From positions 62,001-126,000 of the forward strand of contig CBDFGC010000025.1 in assembly GCA_965246935.1 (NCBI GenBank): a DNA stretch of 64,000 nt. Direction: 5' to 3'. This document shows positions 53,958 to 62,220 of the stretch, one piece after another. The stretch is from JAZKFT01 sp965246935 (GTDB lineage Bacteria; Bacteroidota; Bacteroidia; Chitinophagales; Chitinophagaceae). The notes beneath the pieces are model-generated. The model saw nothing but the letters and a program-made list of their open reading frames with translations. It searched no databases and was not told the DNA's origin. The translations under genes and the position numbers were made by a program. Positions within the stretch are counted from its first letter, which is position 1. Each line of letters opens with the position of its first letter.

Positions 53958-54423
53958 AATTTATACTCCGGAAATGCTGGTTCGCAAGCGGTATAGTTGG
54001 AAAACATTGGGCAAAACAGTGGCATTTACCAATGGGGTGTTCGATATTTTACACGAAGGTCATATTGCATCGCTGAGCATGGCGGCACAGCAGGCAGACT
54101 ATTTAATTGTGGCTGTGAACAGCAATGCCTCGACGAAAAGATTAAAAGGCCTGCAACGGCCCGTAAATAGTGAATACAGCCGGTGCCTGCTACTGGCAGC
54201 CATGGCCATTACAGATGCAGTCGTAATTTTTGAAGAAGATACACCGCTGGAATTGATTCAATTGTTATTGCCCGATGTGTTGGTAAAAGGGGGCGACTAT
54301 ACCATTGGTCAGATTGCAGGTGCAAAAGAAGTAATTGCCAATGGCGGGCAGGTAATAATTAATCCAATACTCGAAGGTTTCTCAACAACCGGTATAATTG
54401 AACGAATGGGTGGAGTTTTGTAA
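53929..54423 (+). CDS. HldE C-terminal-type cytidylyltransferase-fold nucleotidyltransferase
   Basis: A 164-residue single-domain protein. AFTNGVFDILHEGHIASL carries the HxGH motif; then LIVAVNSNASTKRLKG and RCLLLAAMAITDAVVIFEEDTPLELI, DVLVKGGDYTI. This is the adenylyltransferase half of heptose synthesis (HldE/RfaE domain II), here without a kinase half. In ADP-heptose synthesis it would act on heptose-1-phosphate, supplying lipopolysaccharide. It overlaps the flippase-like gene. Confidence 0.88.
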   Translation: MKRPELLLHKIYTPEMLVRKRYSWKTLGKTVAFTNGVFDILHEGHIASLSMAAQQADYLIVAVNSNASTKRLKGLQRPVNSEYSRCLLLAAMAITDAVVIFEEDTPLELIQLLLPDVLVKGGDYTIGQIAGAKEVIANGGQVIINPILEGFSTTGIIERMGGVL

Positions 54424-54964
54424 ACAATCGTCTCTTAAACGGAACTTTTCCGTATGATTTGCAGCCTGAATTGTTTGAAAACAGCAGAATAAATACATTG
54501 AGACTATTTAGTACTTTAGCAACAGGTTATTGCTTTGCATGAATATCTGTTAAATAGGTAGTCACTCCGTGGCATGATGCTGTTGTGGTGGTCCTCATTT
54601 CTACAAACAGGTTGTGCCTCCGGCACATAAAACGATTAAACCTTGGTTTACCAGCCTGATTTTCACCCATCATTCAAATACTAAACAAATACTAAATTGG
54701 TACGTGAAAGAACAAATCAGAGAAGGGTTTATGTGCCGGAGGCACAACCTGTTTGTAACAGGTGTTCAAAATTGGATGGGCTTATGCCACGGAGTGGCTA
54801 CCTGTTTATCAGCATTTACTCCAAGTAACTCACCTTTGATATAATACTAAACAGCTTCATCATTAAGATATGGGTAACTCATTATAAATAATTGAAAATG
54901 TTTAAGATAATGCAATCAGGGCACTCTTTTTGACCTGCAACTATCACTTTTAAACAAAGTATTT
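54424..54964. other. 541-bp gap dominated by a nested inverted repeat
   Basis: No gene. The repeat at 54556-54803 occupies nearly half. The flanks are AT-rich and may hold the promoter of the next gene. Confidence 0.5.
54556..54803. repeat. Nested inverted-repeat element (second type-D copy)
   Basis: Outer arms 54556-54575 and 54784-54803 pair over 19 of 20 bases (AGGTAGTCACTCCGTGGCAT). Inner arms 54602-54631 and 54728-54757 are exact complements over 30 bp (TACAAACAGGTTGTGCCTCC...). The element can fold into a double-walled hairpin. Its motifs match those of 50273-50624. Confidence 0.8.
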
Positions 54965-55330
54965 ATGAGTAATCAAAAACAATTTGGCGTATGGATGGAT
55001 TCACATCATGCAACGGTAGTAGGTAAAGAAAATATTGACAGTGGCGATTTCGTCATTCTTGCACACGTAAAGGGCGAGGCAGACCAGGGCAATTCAAACG
55101 AGAATACGGCTCACAATCATGAAAGAACCCTGCAGTCGAAATTTTTTAAGGAAATAACTTCTCATATGCAAAATGCAGATGCCATACACATCACCGGTAC
55201 AGGTACATCACAGGAACAGTTTATGCATTACCTGGCCGACACACCCCAGTTTAAAAATACAAAAACGGAAGAATCTACTTCCAATAAAATGAGTGACGAA
55301 AAACTCATTGAGTATTTTCAGAAAAATTAA
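54965..55330 (+). CDS. Small release-factor-like (eRF1-domain-like) protein
   Basis: A 121-residue protein that begins MSNQKQFGVWMDSHHATVVG, the 'VWIDH-A' opening seen in bacterial proteins annotated as translational machinery. The middle contains RTLQSKFFKEITSHMQNADAIHITGTGTSQEQFMHYLAD and the end TSNKMSDEKLIEYFQKN. Such proteins resemble domain 3 of eRF1; function is unknown. It stands alone and is followed by a terminator. Confidence 0.65.
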   Translation: MSNQKQFGVWMDSHHATVVGKENIDSGDFVILAHVKGEADQGNSNENTAHNHERTLQSKFFKEITSHMQNADAIHITGTGTSQEQFMHYLADTPQFKNTKTEESTSNKMSDEKLIEYFQKN

Positions 55331-55353
55331 AATAATTCTTCAATCAAAATTTC

Positions 55354-55390
55354 CGTCCCGTTTAGGCTTCGTCTGAACGGGACGAACTTT
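55354..55390 (+). terminator. Intrinsic terminator after the eRF1-like gene
   Basis: Stem CGTCCCGTT (55354-55362) with AACGGGACG (55376-55384), followed by AACTTTTTT. It lies 24 bp after the stop codon. Confidence 0.85.
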
Positions 55391-55461
55391 TTTGCAATTG
55401 TATCATCACTTGCCTATTCATCGCTTTACCATTTGAATTCGGGCATTACCAGAGGTATAAT

Positions 55462-55627
55462 AGGCGCAGGACTCCGTCCTGTGTCAATGCATTACTTATT
55501 TTGATCTCTCAACCAAACCTGTTACTATGATTCAACTACCAGAATAGTTAGCCATTGCGGTATATGCCGGTAACATATATATTTTAATCAAAAGTAACGG
55601 CAGGGCACAGGACAGCGTCCTGCCCCT
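55462..55627. repeat. Inverted repeat with AGGACTCCGTCCT ends, second copy
   Basis: The ends 55462-55483 and 55606-55627 pair over 19 of 22 bases. The middle shows no ORF. It shares its ends with the element at 26512-26611. Confidence 0.65.
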
Positions 55628-55690
55628 AATCTCTTACTTTTTAGCAACCTGATTGAAACGGGTATTATTCATCGCCTATCTATTCGCGGT

Positions 55691-56539
55691 TCACCATTTA
55701 AATCCGGGCATTACCAAACTAAAAATGTCCCAGCCGCCGAACTCATTGGACATATAAAATTTAAATGGGCCATCCATTATAATTAATTCGCCATTTTCCA
55801 GCTCTGCGCTATATTGAACCATTCCTTCGGCATGGCCAAGCCCTGTATGCTGCTCATCATTCCATTGGAAGCTGGTTTCATGAATGGCAAAATGGCTATC
55901 GGAAAAGGAATTGAAACAAGCAAAAAACTGGTCGAACTTTTCGATAGCCTGCTGTTTTGTTAATTGGGAGCCATCCGGCAGCACAAAAACAGCAGCCAGT
56001 TCGGTGCTGTATTCATTAAATTGCCAGCCAAACCAATGATCAAAAAAATCATTTGCTGCCCTTTCAATATCCATAGTATGGTTGGGGTGGAACTCTTCAT
56101 AAATGTAGTGCGACGTCATGCCCGGAAAACTCATGCCATCAGTTTCATGCTCAAATAATTCCTCCGTAATAAAACGGTAGATCACGATTGGATCATACTT
56201 GCCCAGCACATCCAGCGCCATGTTATGGGCAGTCAATAAATCATTCATTTTTTCTAATGCCGGCTCTATTTCTTCAGGCTGCAAACTATCGGCTGTCTTA
56301 AAATCCGGTTGCCCAAGCAGGTCGTACACTTTCTGTGGTTTTGCATCCTGCCAGGCAGCTTCAAACTGTTGAATATTTTGCAAAAAAGCGTTTTCTACTT
56401 CGGGTGGCAGGCTTCCCGAACCTCCAAAGAAAGCACCCGATTCGGCCTGCATTTTTATTTTTAAAAGCTCATTTTCAATCCGGAGATTTTCTTCAGCGTC
56501 GTCACTGAAAGTTTCATGATCCTCATTAATATCTTTCAT
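55691..56539 (-). CDS. Cytoplasmic protein of unknown function, possible SnoaL/NTF2-like C-terminus
   Basis: A 282-residue acidic protein with no signal peptide, beginning MKDINEDHETFSDDAEENLRIENELLK. Features are PPEVENAFLQNIQQFEAAW, HETDGMSFPGMTSHYIYEEFHPNH, and a C-terminal block DGSQLTKQQAIEKFDQFFACFN, EGMVQYSAELENGELIIMDGPF and the end GWDIFSLVMPGFKW that resembles a ketosteroid-isomerase-like fold. I do not recognise a named family. It is close to the trehalase gene (about 150 bp) on the same strand. Confidence 0.55.
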   Translation of the reverse strand: MKDINEDHETFSDDAEENLRIENELLKIKMQAESGAFFGGSGSLPPEVENAFLQNIQQFEAAWQDAKPQKVYDLLGQPDFKTADSLQPEEIEPALEKMNDLLTAHNMALDVLGKYDPIVIYRFITEELFEHETDGMSFPGMTSHYIYEEFHPNHTMDIERAANDFFDHWFGWQFNEYSTELAAVFVLPDGSQLTKQQAIEKFDQFFACFNSFSDSHFAIHETSFQWNDEQHTGLGHAEGMVQYSAELENGELIIMDGPFKFYMSNEFGGWDIFSLVMPGFKW

Positions 56540-56692
56540 AGATAAAAAATTATTTTATGTATCGTTTTGGTAATTTAAAATTAAAGTTTCTTACCGGTGC
56601 AATTGTTGTACCTGTTATCGCCGGAGGCAAGGGCATAACACAAATCAGCTTGTGGGAAAAACAAAATACAATAAACAAAATTGAATCATTCT

Positions 56693-58207
56693 TCAGTTGG
56701 TTTCTATCCTTTTTAACCATTCATATAAGGCCAGCGCAACGCCATTTGTCCATCCAAATCCATCCTGGTTTTCGTAATTGCCGCCACCACCCGGTAAAGC
56801 AGGATCAACAACATTGTATTTTTCCATCATCTTGCCTTCGGCCCTGTAAACAGTTTCATTAATATGCAACCACCGGGTCGCAATGGTTGTCGCCAGACTG
56901 TTATGCCCGTACCGGGAAAGACCGGCTACCGTAAGCCACTGTAGCGGCGCCCAACCGTTTGGCGCATCCCACTGTTCGCCCGAAGTTTGTAAAGTGGTAA
57001 CCACACCACCTGCCATTAAAAATTTTTCTTGTATGATGGCAGCTATTTTATCCGCCTGTAGCTGTGTCGCCATACCAAAAAATAAGGGATAAACGGCGGC
57101 TAATGAAATCACCGGATTCTGAACATGATCGATAAAATGATAATCTGTATATACCTGATCTTTTTCCGACCAGCAATATTTATTGATTGCTTCTTTCCGG
57201 GTAATAGCAAGCTGCTCATATAATTTGGATTTCCTGTTATCACCTTTGTATTGATACATCATTGAAAGCTGCAATTCGCAATTGTACAACAGGCTATTGA
57301 GGCAAACGGGGATGAGGTTTTCACACTGAATGGTTGTTCTATTTGTGCCATCCTTAAACCAACGGCTGCTAAAATCCCAACCCGATTCGCAGGCAGCCTG
57401 AAGGTGGCGATAAAATCCCGGTCGTTCCGTTTCCGGCAAGGCCTGCGCCCATTTATACTCTTTGTTGTACGCTTCCGGCCTGGGTGCGGGTATGGCCCCG
57501 GAATACCTGTTCAGCACATCTCCATGCAGCCAGACAGATTTTCCGGCTACGGTTTTTTGAGCGTTTATCTTATTATCATTTTGTGTCCAATATTGATGTT
57601 CTTTTTCCAGCGCCGGTAAAAATTCCATAATGGAATGGATACCGTGTTTTTGCGCATAAGCCTTCAATATTTCTGCAAAAAAAGGCGGTTGTGATCTTGA
57701 TAAAAAGTAAGTGCGATTACCATTCGGAATAAAACCGTACGTATCTACCAGGTATTCAAAATTGCGGATCATGCCCAATGCCAGTTCATCTTCGCTGCTT
57801 TCCAGCAGGCCAATAATCGTAAAATAACTGTCCCAGTAAAACATTTCCCTGAACCTTCCTCCCGGTACGATATATTGGAACGGTAAATAGATGAGTGTAT
57901 TATGTTTTTCTGTTGTTACTGGTTCCCATACCAACTGTGGCCAATGCTTACGCAGGTGCACTATCATATCAGGGCTACTGTTAACTACCGACGCAACAGT
58001 AACAGGTGGCAACTTGAAATGCTGCTGCACAAAATTGGATAATGAAAAGCCATTGTTATTTTTTTCTTTGCTGTAAATGTCCGCAATAGCTTCCGGGTCT
58101 TGTAATGGAATACAGTCAACAAAGGTTTTTGAATCGGCAAATATGCCAGCCATCTGGACATCCACGAACAGTTCACCTAAGTCTTTCTCCGGCCTATAAT
58201 CTTCCAT
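56693..58207 (-). CDS. Trehalase (GH37)
   Basis: A 504-residue enzyme with both family signatures: PGGRFREMFYWDSYFTIIGL and QWDAPNGWAPLQWL, plus the final GGGGNYENQDGFGWTNGVAL. It splits trehalose into two glucose units. No signal peptide is seen in MEDYRPEKDLGELFVDVQ, so it is cytoplasmic (TreF type). It stands between the hypothetical protein and a small lipoprotein gene. Confidence 0.95.
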   Translation of the reverse strand: MEDYRPEKDLGELFVDVQMAGIFADSKTFVDCIPLQDPEAIADIYSKEKNNNGFSLSNFVQQHFKLPPVTVASVVNSSPDMIVHLRKHWPQLVWEPVTTEKHNTLIYLPFQYIVPGGRFREMFYWDSYFTIIGLLESSEDELALGMIRNFEYLVDTYGFIPNGNRTYFLSRSQPPFFAEILKAYAQKHGIHSIMEFLPALEKEHQYWTQNDNKINAQKTVAGKSVWLHGDVLNRYSGAIPAPRPEAYNKEYKWAQALPETERPGFYRHLQAACESGWDFSSRWFKDGTNRTTIQCENLIPVCLNSLLYNCELQLSMMYQYKGDNRKSKLYEQLAITRKEAINKYCWSEKDQVYTDYHFIDHVQNPVISLAAVYPLFFGMATQLQADKIAAIIQEKFLMAGGVVTTLQTSGEQWDAPNGWAPLQWLTVAGLSRYGHNSLATTIATRWLHINETVYRAEGKMMEKYNVVDPALPGGGGNYENQDGFGWTNGVALALYEWLKRIETN

Positions 58208-58348
58208 AGCTATGATTATCGTGAATCGTCAATCGTGAATAAGAACCGTGAGCGTTGTGAATCGTGAGTCTTTATCTTAAATCGTGAATGATTATAATTG
58301 AATCTACCATTGTCTGTCGTCTGTTGTCCGTCGTCTCTCGTTTTCCAT
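58208..58348. repeat. Word-repeat gap with inverted copy of the array unit
   Basis: 58220-58240 reads CGTGAATCGTCAATCGTGAAT, the reverse complement of the 14-bp unit of the array at 58739-58990. Further words are GTCTGTCGTCTGTTGTCC. No gene. Confidence 0.6.
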
Positions 58349-58591
58349 TCATTTCTTTTTCAAAAACAACACTACGTAAATAACATATAACCATCCAAAA
58401 ATGCCGTGGATAACAGCCCAGAGTATCGACTTATTCCTGCTCCAGGATACAACGATTGCAATAATAGTTCCGAGGCCAATGCCGGGCGCTATATATACCG
58501 GCCGGGCATACCGGTAATTATCCGGGCCGGTTACACAGGATGTGAGCAACATCAGGCTCATCAACATCAAAGGATTAAATTTTTTGATCAT
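58349..58591 (-). CDS. Small lipoprotein with superinfection-immunity-like membrane spans
   Basis: An 80-residue protein, MIKKFNPLMLMSLMLLTSC, with a lipobox, then two hydrophobic spans (APGIGLGTIIAIVVSW, GIFGWLYVIYVVLFL). The SWSRNKSILWAVIHGIFGWLYVIY layout resembles superinfection immunity (Imm) membrane proteins of phage T4 type. It is flanked by complementary copies of the 14-bp repeat word. Confidence 0.55.
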   Translation of the reverse strand: MIKKFNPLMLMSLMLLTSCVTGPDNYRYARPVYIAPGIGLGTIIAIVVSWSRNKSILWAVIHGIFGWLYVIYVVLFLKKK

Positions 58592-58738
58592 TGATTTTTT
58601 AAATTAAATTGATTGATATAGACAACGAACGACAGACCACAGACGAAAAACCAGGAGATCATTGACCATTGACAATTTTTATTCACGATCTTGCCTACCG
58701 GCAGGCAAGTGTGCAATTTTAAGGTTCTATTCACGATT

Positions 58739-58990
58739 GACGATTCACGATTGACGATTCACGATTGACGATTCACGATTGACGATTCACGATTGACGAT
58801 TCACGATTGACGATTCACGATTGACGATTCACGATTGACGATTCACGATTGACGATTCACGATTGACGATTCACGATTGACGATTCACGATTGACGATTC
58901 ACGATTGACGATTCACGATTGACGATTCACGATTGACGATTCACGATTGACGATTCACGATTGACGATTCACGATTGACGATTCACGATT
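58739..58990. repeat. Tandem array of 18 perfect 14-bp units
   Basis: The unit GACGATTCACGATT repeats 18 times without a single change, followed by a partial GACGAT at 58991-58996. Each unit is two related 7-mers (GACGATT, CACGATT). There are no spacers. The array ends 2 bp before the stop codon of the ABC permease gene at 58999. Confidence 0.95.
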
Positions 58991-58998
58991 GACGATCA

Positions 58999-59754
58999 TT
59001 ACCGGCTGCTCCACTTAAACCATTTAATACCCAGCAAAGTAAAAACTGCCGTATAGCCCAACGTTAACAACAGGGAAATGGTGGTATCCTGATTCCAGTT
59101 TGCCGGTTGTAATCCTGTAGATACAATGTGCCGTACCACGCCATACGGCGACCATTTGACCACTTTACTGACCTTGTCGCCTAAAAAACCCAGTTCGCCA
59201 AACATACCAACCATAATAAAAACAATATATATCAGGCGGCTGGTAGCATTCACCGTTTCGGCATTTTTTACCAGCCCTACAATTACCTGGCCCAGCCCCA
59301 GGTATAAAGCGCCGCCTGCAATGGCGGTAGCCAATGCCGTAGCATACCCCAGCGGGCTAACCACAATTTTGTCGATATAATAGCCAATGATAAATGCAGC
59401 GCAGGTTACAATAATAATCATCGCCAGTTGCACCAGCAGCCGGCTTGCCATAATGCACCACGATGGCGCCGGCGCTACCCGTAGTCGCTGAAAAACGCCT
59501 TTATCCCTGTCCTTGGCAATGGAGTTTGCAAAACCCATCAGGCCGACTGCATTGAGGCCAACAGTAATACAGTTGCTAAGTACAAAGAATCCCCCAAATT
59601 GATTCACTTTCACCAGGGGCTTCCATGCAATAAGAATAAGAACCGGTACCAACACGACTAAAATAACGGCCCGGCGGTTGCGCCACTGTGCTTTAAAATC
59701 GGCACGCAGCAATGATTGCAAAGCATGGCCGGTAGAAGGTATAACTGTTTGCAT
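58999..59754 (-). CDS. ABC-2-type transporter permease
   Basis: A 251-residue membrane protein with about six spans (AVILVVLVPVLILIAW, GLVKNAETVNATSRLIYIVFIMVGMFGELGFLG and others) and SNCITVGLNAVGLMGFANSIAKDRDKGVFQRLRVAP as the family loop. It exports drugs or lipids with the ATPase encoded 11 bp upstream. The tandem array abuts its stop codon. Confidence 0.9.
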   Translation of the reverse strand: MQTVIPSTGHALQSLLRADFKAQWRNRRAVILVVLVPVLILIAWKPLVKVNQFGGFFVLSNCITVGLNAVGLMGFANSIAKDRDKGVFQRLRVAPAPSWCIMASRLLVQLAMIIIVTCAAFIIGYYIDKIVVSPLGYATALATAIAGGALYLGLGQVIVGLVKNAETVNATSRLIYIVFIMVGMFGELGFLGDKVSKVVKWSPYGVVRHIVSTGLQPANWNQDTTISLLLTLGYTAVFTLLGIKWFKWSSR

Positions 59755-59765
59755 AAAAAATTTTT

Positions 59766-60548
59766 TTAGGAACGTACGGCAAGCCCTGTAAGGCCGATAA
59801 ACACATCTTCTAATGTAATTTTCCCTTTGCGGGAAGCAGCAATCACCGCAGGATCATGGCGGTGTTTTTCAATCAGTGCATCCGGTGTATTGATCTCAAT
59901 GATCTGGCCATGATCGACAATTGCAATGCGGTCGCATACCGCTTCTGCTTCTTCCATGGAATGGGTGGTTAGCAAAATGGCATGTCCCTTTGAACGCAGC
60001 GCTTCCATACGGGCCCAAAGCTGGCGGCGGGATTGCGGGTCAAGCCCGGTAGTAGGTTCATCCAGCAGCACAATCTGCGGATCATGTATCATGGCAATTA
60101 CCAGCGATACCCGCTGCTGCTGTCCGCCGGAAAGCTGCCCGAATCTTTTAGCCGAGGCATCGCCCAAATTAATTTCGGATAAAATTTGCTGTAACCTTTC
60201 GTTTGATATTTCAATGGCATGAATACCTGCATACAGCCGGATGATTTCCGCCACGTTCAGTTCGGGCTGAAAACTGGTAGACTGTAACTGTACACCCATA
60301 TTGGCTCTTGCATATAACGGTTTTTCTCTGGTGTTAAATCCGGCTACGGTAATGGTACCCGATTGTGGTTTTATTAATCCTTCAATGGAGCTAAGCGTAC
60401 TGGTTTTGCCGGCACCGTTAGGCCCTAACAGTCCAAAGATTTCGCCGGCTTTTACTTCAAAAGAAATATTCCGTACCGCCTGGAAGCTGCCGTAGAACAC
60501 GTTTAACGCAGCTACCTGTAAAATTGAATCTGTAGGGTTTATATCCAT
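59766..60548 (-). CDS. ABC transporter ATP-binding protein
   Basis: A 260-residue ATPase: LLGPNGAGKTSTLSS Walker A, VQLQSTSFQP Q-loop, LSGGQQQRVS signature, VLLDEPTTGLDP Walker B and TTHSMEEAE switch. Together with the permease gene it forms a two-gene DrrAB-type exporter. It is of the same family as the orphan ATPase at 20420-21184. Confidence 0.94.
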   Translation of the reverse strand: MDINPTDSILQVAALNVFYGSFQAVRNISFEVKAGEIFGLLGPNGAGKTSTLSSIEGLIKPQSGTITVAGFNTREKPLYARANMGVQLQSTSFQPELNVAEIIRLYAGIHAIEISNERLQQILSEINLGDASAKRFGQLSGGQQQRVSLVIAMIHDPQIVLLDEPTTGLDPQSRRQLWARMEALRSKGHAILLTTHSMEEAEAVCDRIAIVDHGQIIEINTPDALIEKHRHDPAVIAASRKGKITLEDVFIGLTGLAVRS

Positions 60549-60694
60549 TTGACACTAATTTTAATAATAAAAATGAGCGGAATAACATAACAACTGAACC
60601 ATATGCAACAGGTAGTTTGAATAAAGATTTAGGATAATAAACAACCTGCCACCGGGATTCGCCAAAACTAATGTAATTGGGGAAACGCTGTATA

Positions 60695-61966
60695 TTAATT
60701 GGCCAGCGTCAGGTGTCCCGGCACTACCAATTGTTTTCCGGTAGCGATGGTAAGTTTAGTGCCGGCGGGCATGGTGTAAGGGATATTCAATAAGCAGTTC
60801 CCACCAGGCGCCGGGTCGATAATAATTTCGTTGCCTGCTGACAAAACAGTCGGCGGCGCCAAATCATAGTCCCAGTTGGAAGCCATACTCCAGTTGCCAT
60901 TTCCTGTAAAACGATACGACGTTGCTACGTTTGGAACATCGTTTCCAATATTAAAAGCCTGTAGTTTTTGATTAACCGTTAGTGTAAAAGGCCCTACGCT
61001 TTGTACCACTTTTTCGTTGCTGATGTAGCCGTATACGCCATTGCGAAAACTGAGGCCCTCTGCCTGGCCCATGGTAAATACGTCGGGTAAATCAAGCCTA
61101 CGTTTGTTTCCATTAAAATACTGGCCGCCACCATACCCTGTAAGCAAGTGCATAAAATGGCTGGCAGTACCGGTAACCTGGTATCCCAGCAAAGCAATCA
61201 GGTTTCGGCCAGGGGCTTTGGCAGCATCTGTTACCAAATAATTAGTGGCCAGCGTTTCTACCGGTGTAGCCATATAGCTTCCGGCCATCGTGCTATTTAT
61301 TACATAATGCGTGGTATTCAAAGCCTGCCAGTTTTTGGTAAACAAATGGATGCGCCCGCTATCTATAATCATCGCCTCACAATCGAAGACGGCGGTATTT
61401 AGGGCAACAGGTGATGGTGGCTGTGGCTGGTCGCTATACGTGAAATGGATGGCGTCTATCAATAAAGACGAAATGGTATCCACCGGATAGGCAATAGGGT
61501 TGCGGATAGCACTAAACGGGAATTTGTAAATCACTAAGTCCGTTCGGGCGCCATCGTAATTATTACCAAAATCGCCTACGTACAAATAGGTTCCATCGAA
61601 CGACATTGCTTCCCAATCAATATTTGAAGTACCCTGCAAATACACCCGTTGCAGTAACGCATTGGTAAGCGTATCTATCCGGTAAATAGCTGCTGCCCCG
61701 CCGCGGTCGTTAAAACTCCATAAATAATTGCCGGCCATTTGCAGCCCGCTGCTTTCCAACAGAGAATCGGTTATTGGGTTCACCTTTTGAATTGGGGTAT
61801 ACGAAGTAGGATTATAGGTGCAGCTTCCGTTGTTTACTGTAGCCGAAGCATTGTAGTTATTGGCAAGCGAATCCGTGCATCCCGGCACCACCTGGCCGCA
61901 GGATGGTATCGCCAGAAAAACAATTGTTGCTGTAAAAAAAAGGTGCGTAAAGAAAGAGAAGTTCAT
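60695..61966 (-). CDS. Secreted protein of unknown function with GCTDSxANNYNxxA motif
   Basis: Start at the ATG giving MNFSFFTHLFFTATIVFLAIPSCGQ, an export signal; 423 residues. Near the N-terminus GCTDSLANNYNASATVNNGSCTY is the short cysteine-paired calcium-type motif found at the ends of many Bacteroidota surface proteins. The body is propeller-like (NYLWSFNDRGGAAAIYRIDT, GTYLYVGDFGNNYDG, FDCEAMIIDSGRIHLFTKN). No T9SS tail is seen. Role unknown. Confidence 0.65.
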   Translation of the reverse strand: MNFSFFTHLFFTATIVFLAIPSCGQVVPGCTDSLANNYNASATVNNGSCTYNPTSYTPIQKVNPITDSLLESSGLQMAGNYLWSFNDRGGAAAIYRIDTLTNALLQRVYLQGTSNIDWEAMSFDGTYLYVGDFGNNYDGARTDLVIYKFPFSAIRNPIAYPVDTISSLLIDAIHFTYSDQPQPPSPVALNTAVFDCEAMIIDSGRIHLFTKNWQALNTTHYVINSTMAGSYMATPVETLATNYLVTDAAKAPGRNLIALLGYQVTGTASHFMHLLTGYGGGQYFNGNKRRLDLPDVFTMGQAEGLSFRNGVYGYISNEKVVQSVGPFTLTVNQKLQAFNIGNDVPNVATSYRFTGNGNWSMASNWDYDLAPPTVLSAGNEIIIDPAPGGNCLLNIPYTMPAGTKLTIATGKQLVVPGHLTLAN

Positions 61967-62220
61967 TTTTAAGCTTATTGTCATAAAATTTATCGGATTG
62001 CCGACAAGGTATTGCTTTCTGTTCGAAGACAAAGTTAGCATGCACACAAACCTGGTTTTTTAGATGAATAAGTAAGCCCAAATTTCTACTTATATTTATT
62101 TCCGAACAAGATTTTAGCGATACTTGTATAGACAAAAGATTGATTTGTTGCCAACGCTGCTATTGAGGTTACCTGCTTTTGTTGATTGTGATAGCACACT
62201 AATAAAGGCGGCTATGTATA

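Noticed and set aside
58739..58990. Possible CRISPR array
   Set aside because: The 14-bp units are directly adjacent with no spacers, and no cas genes are nearby.
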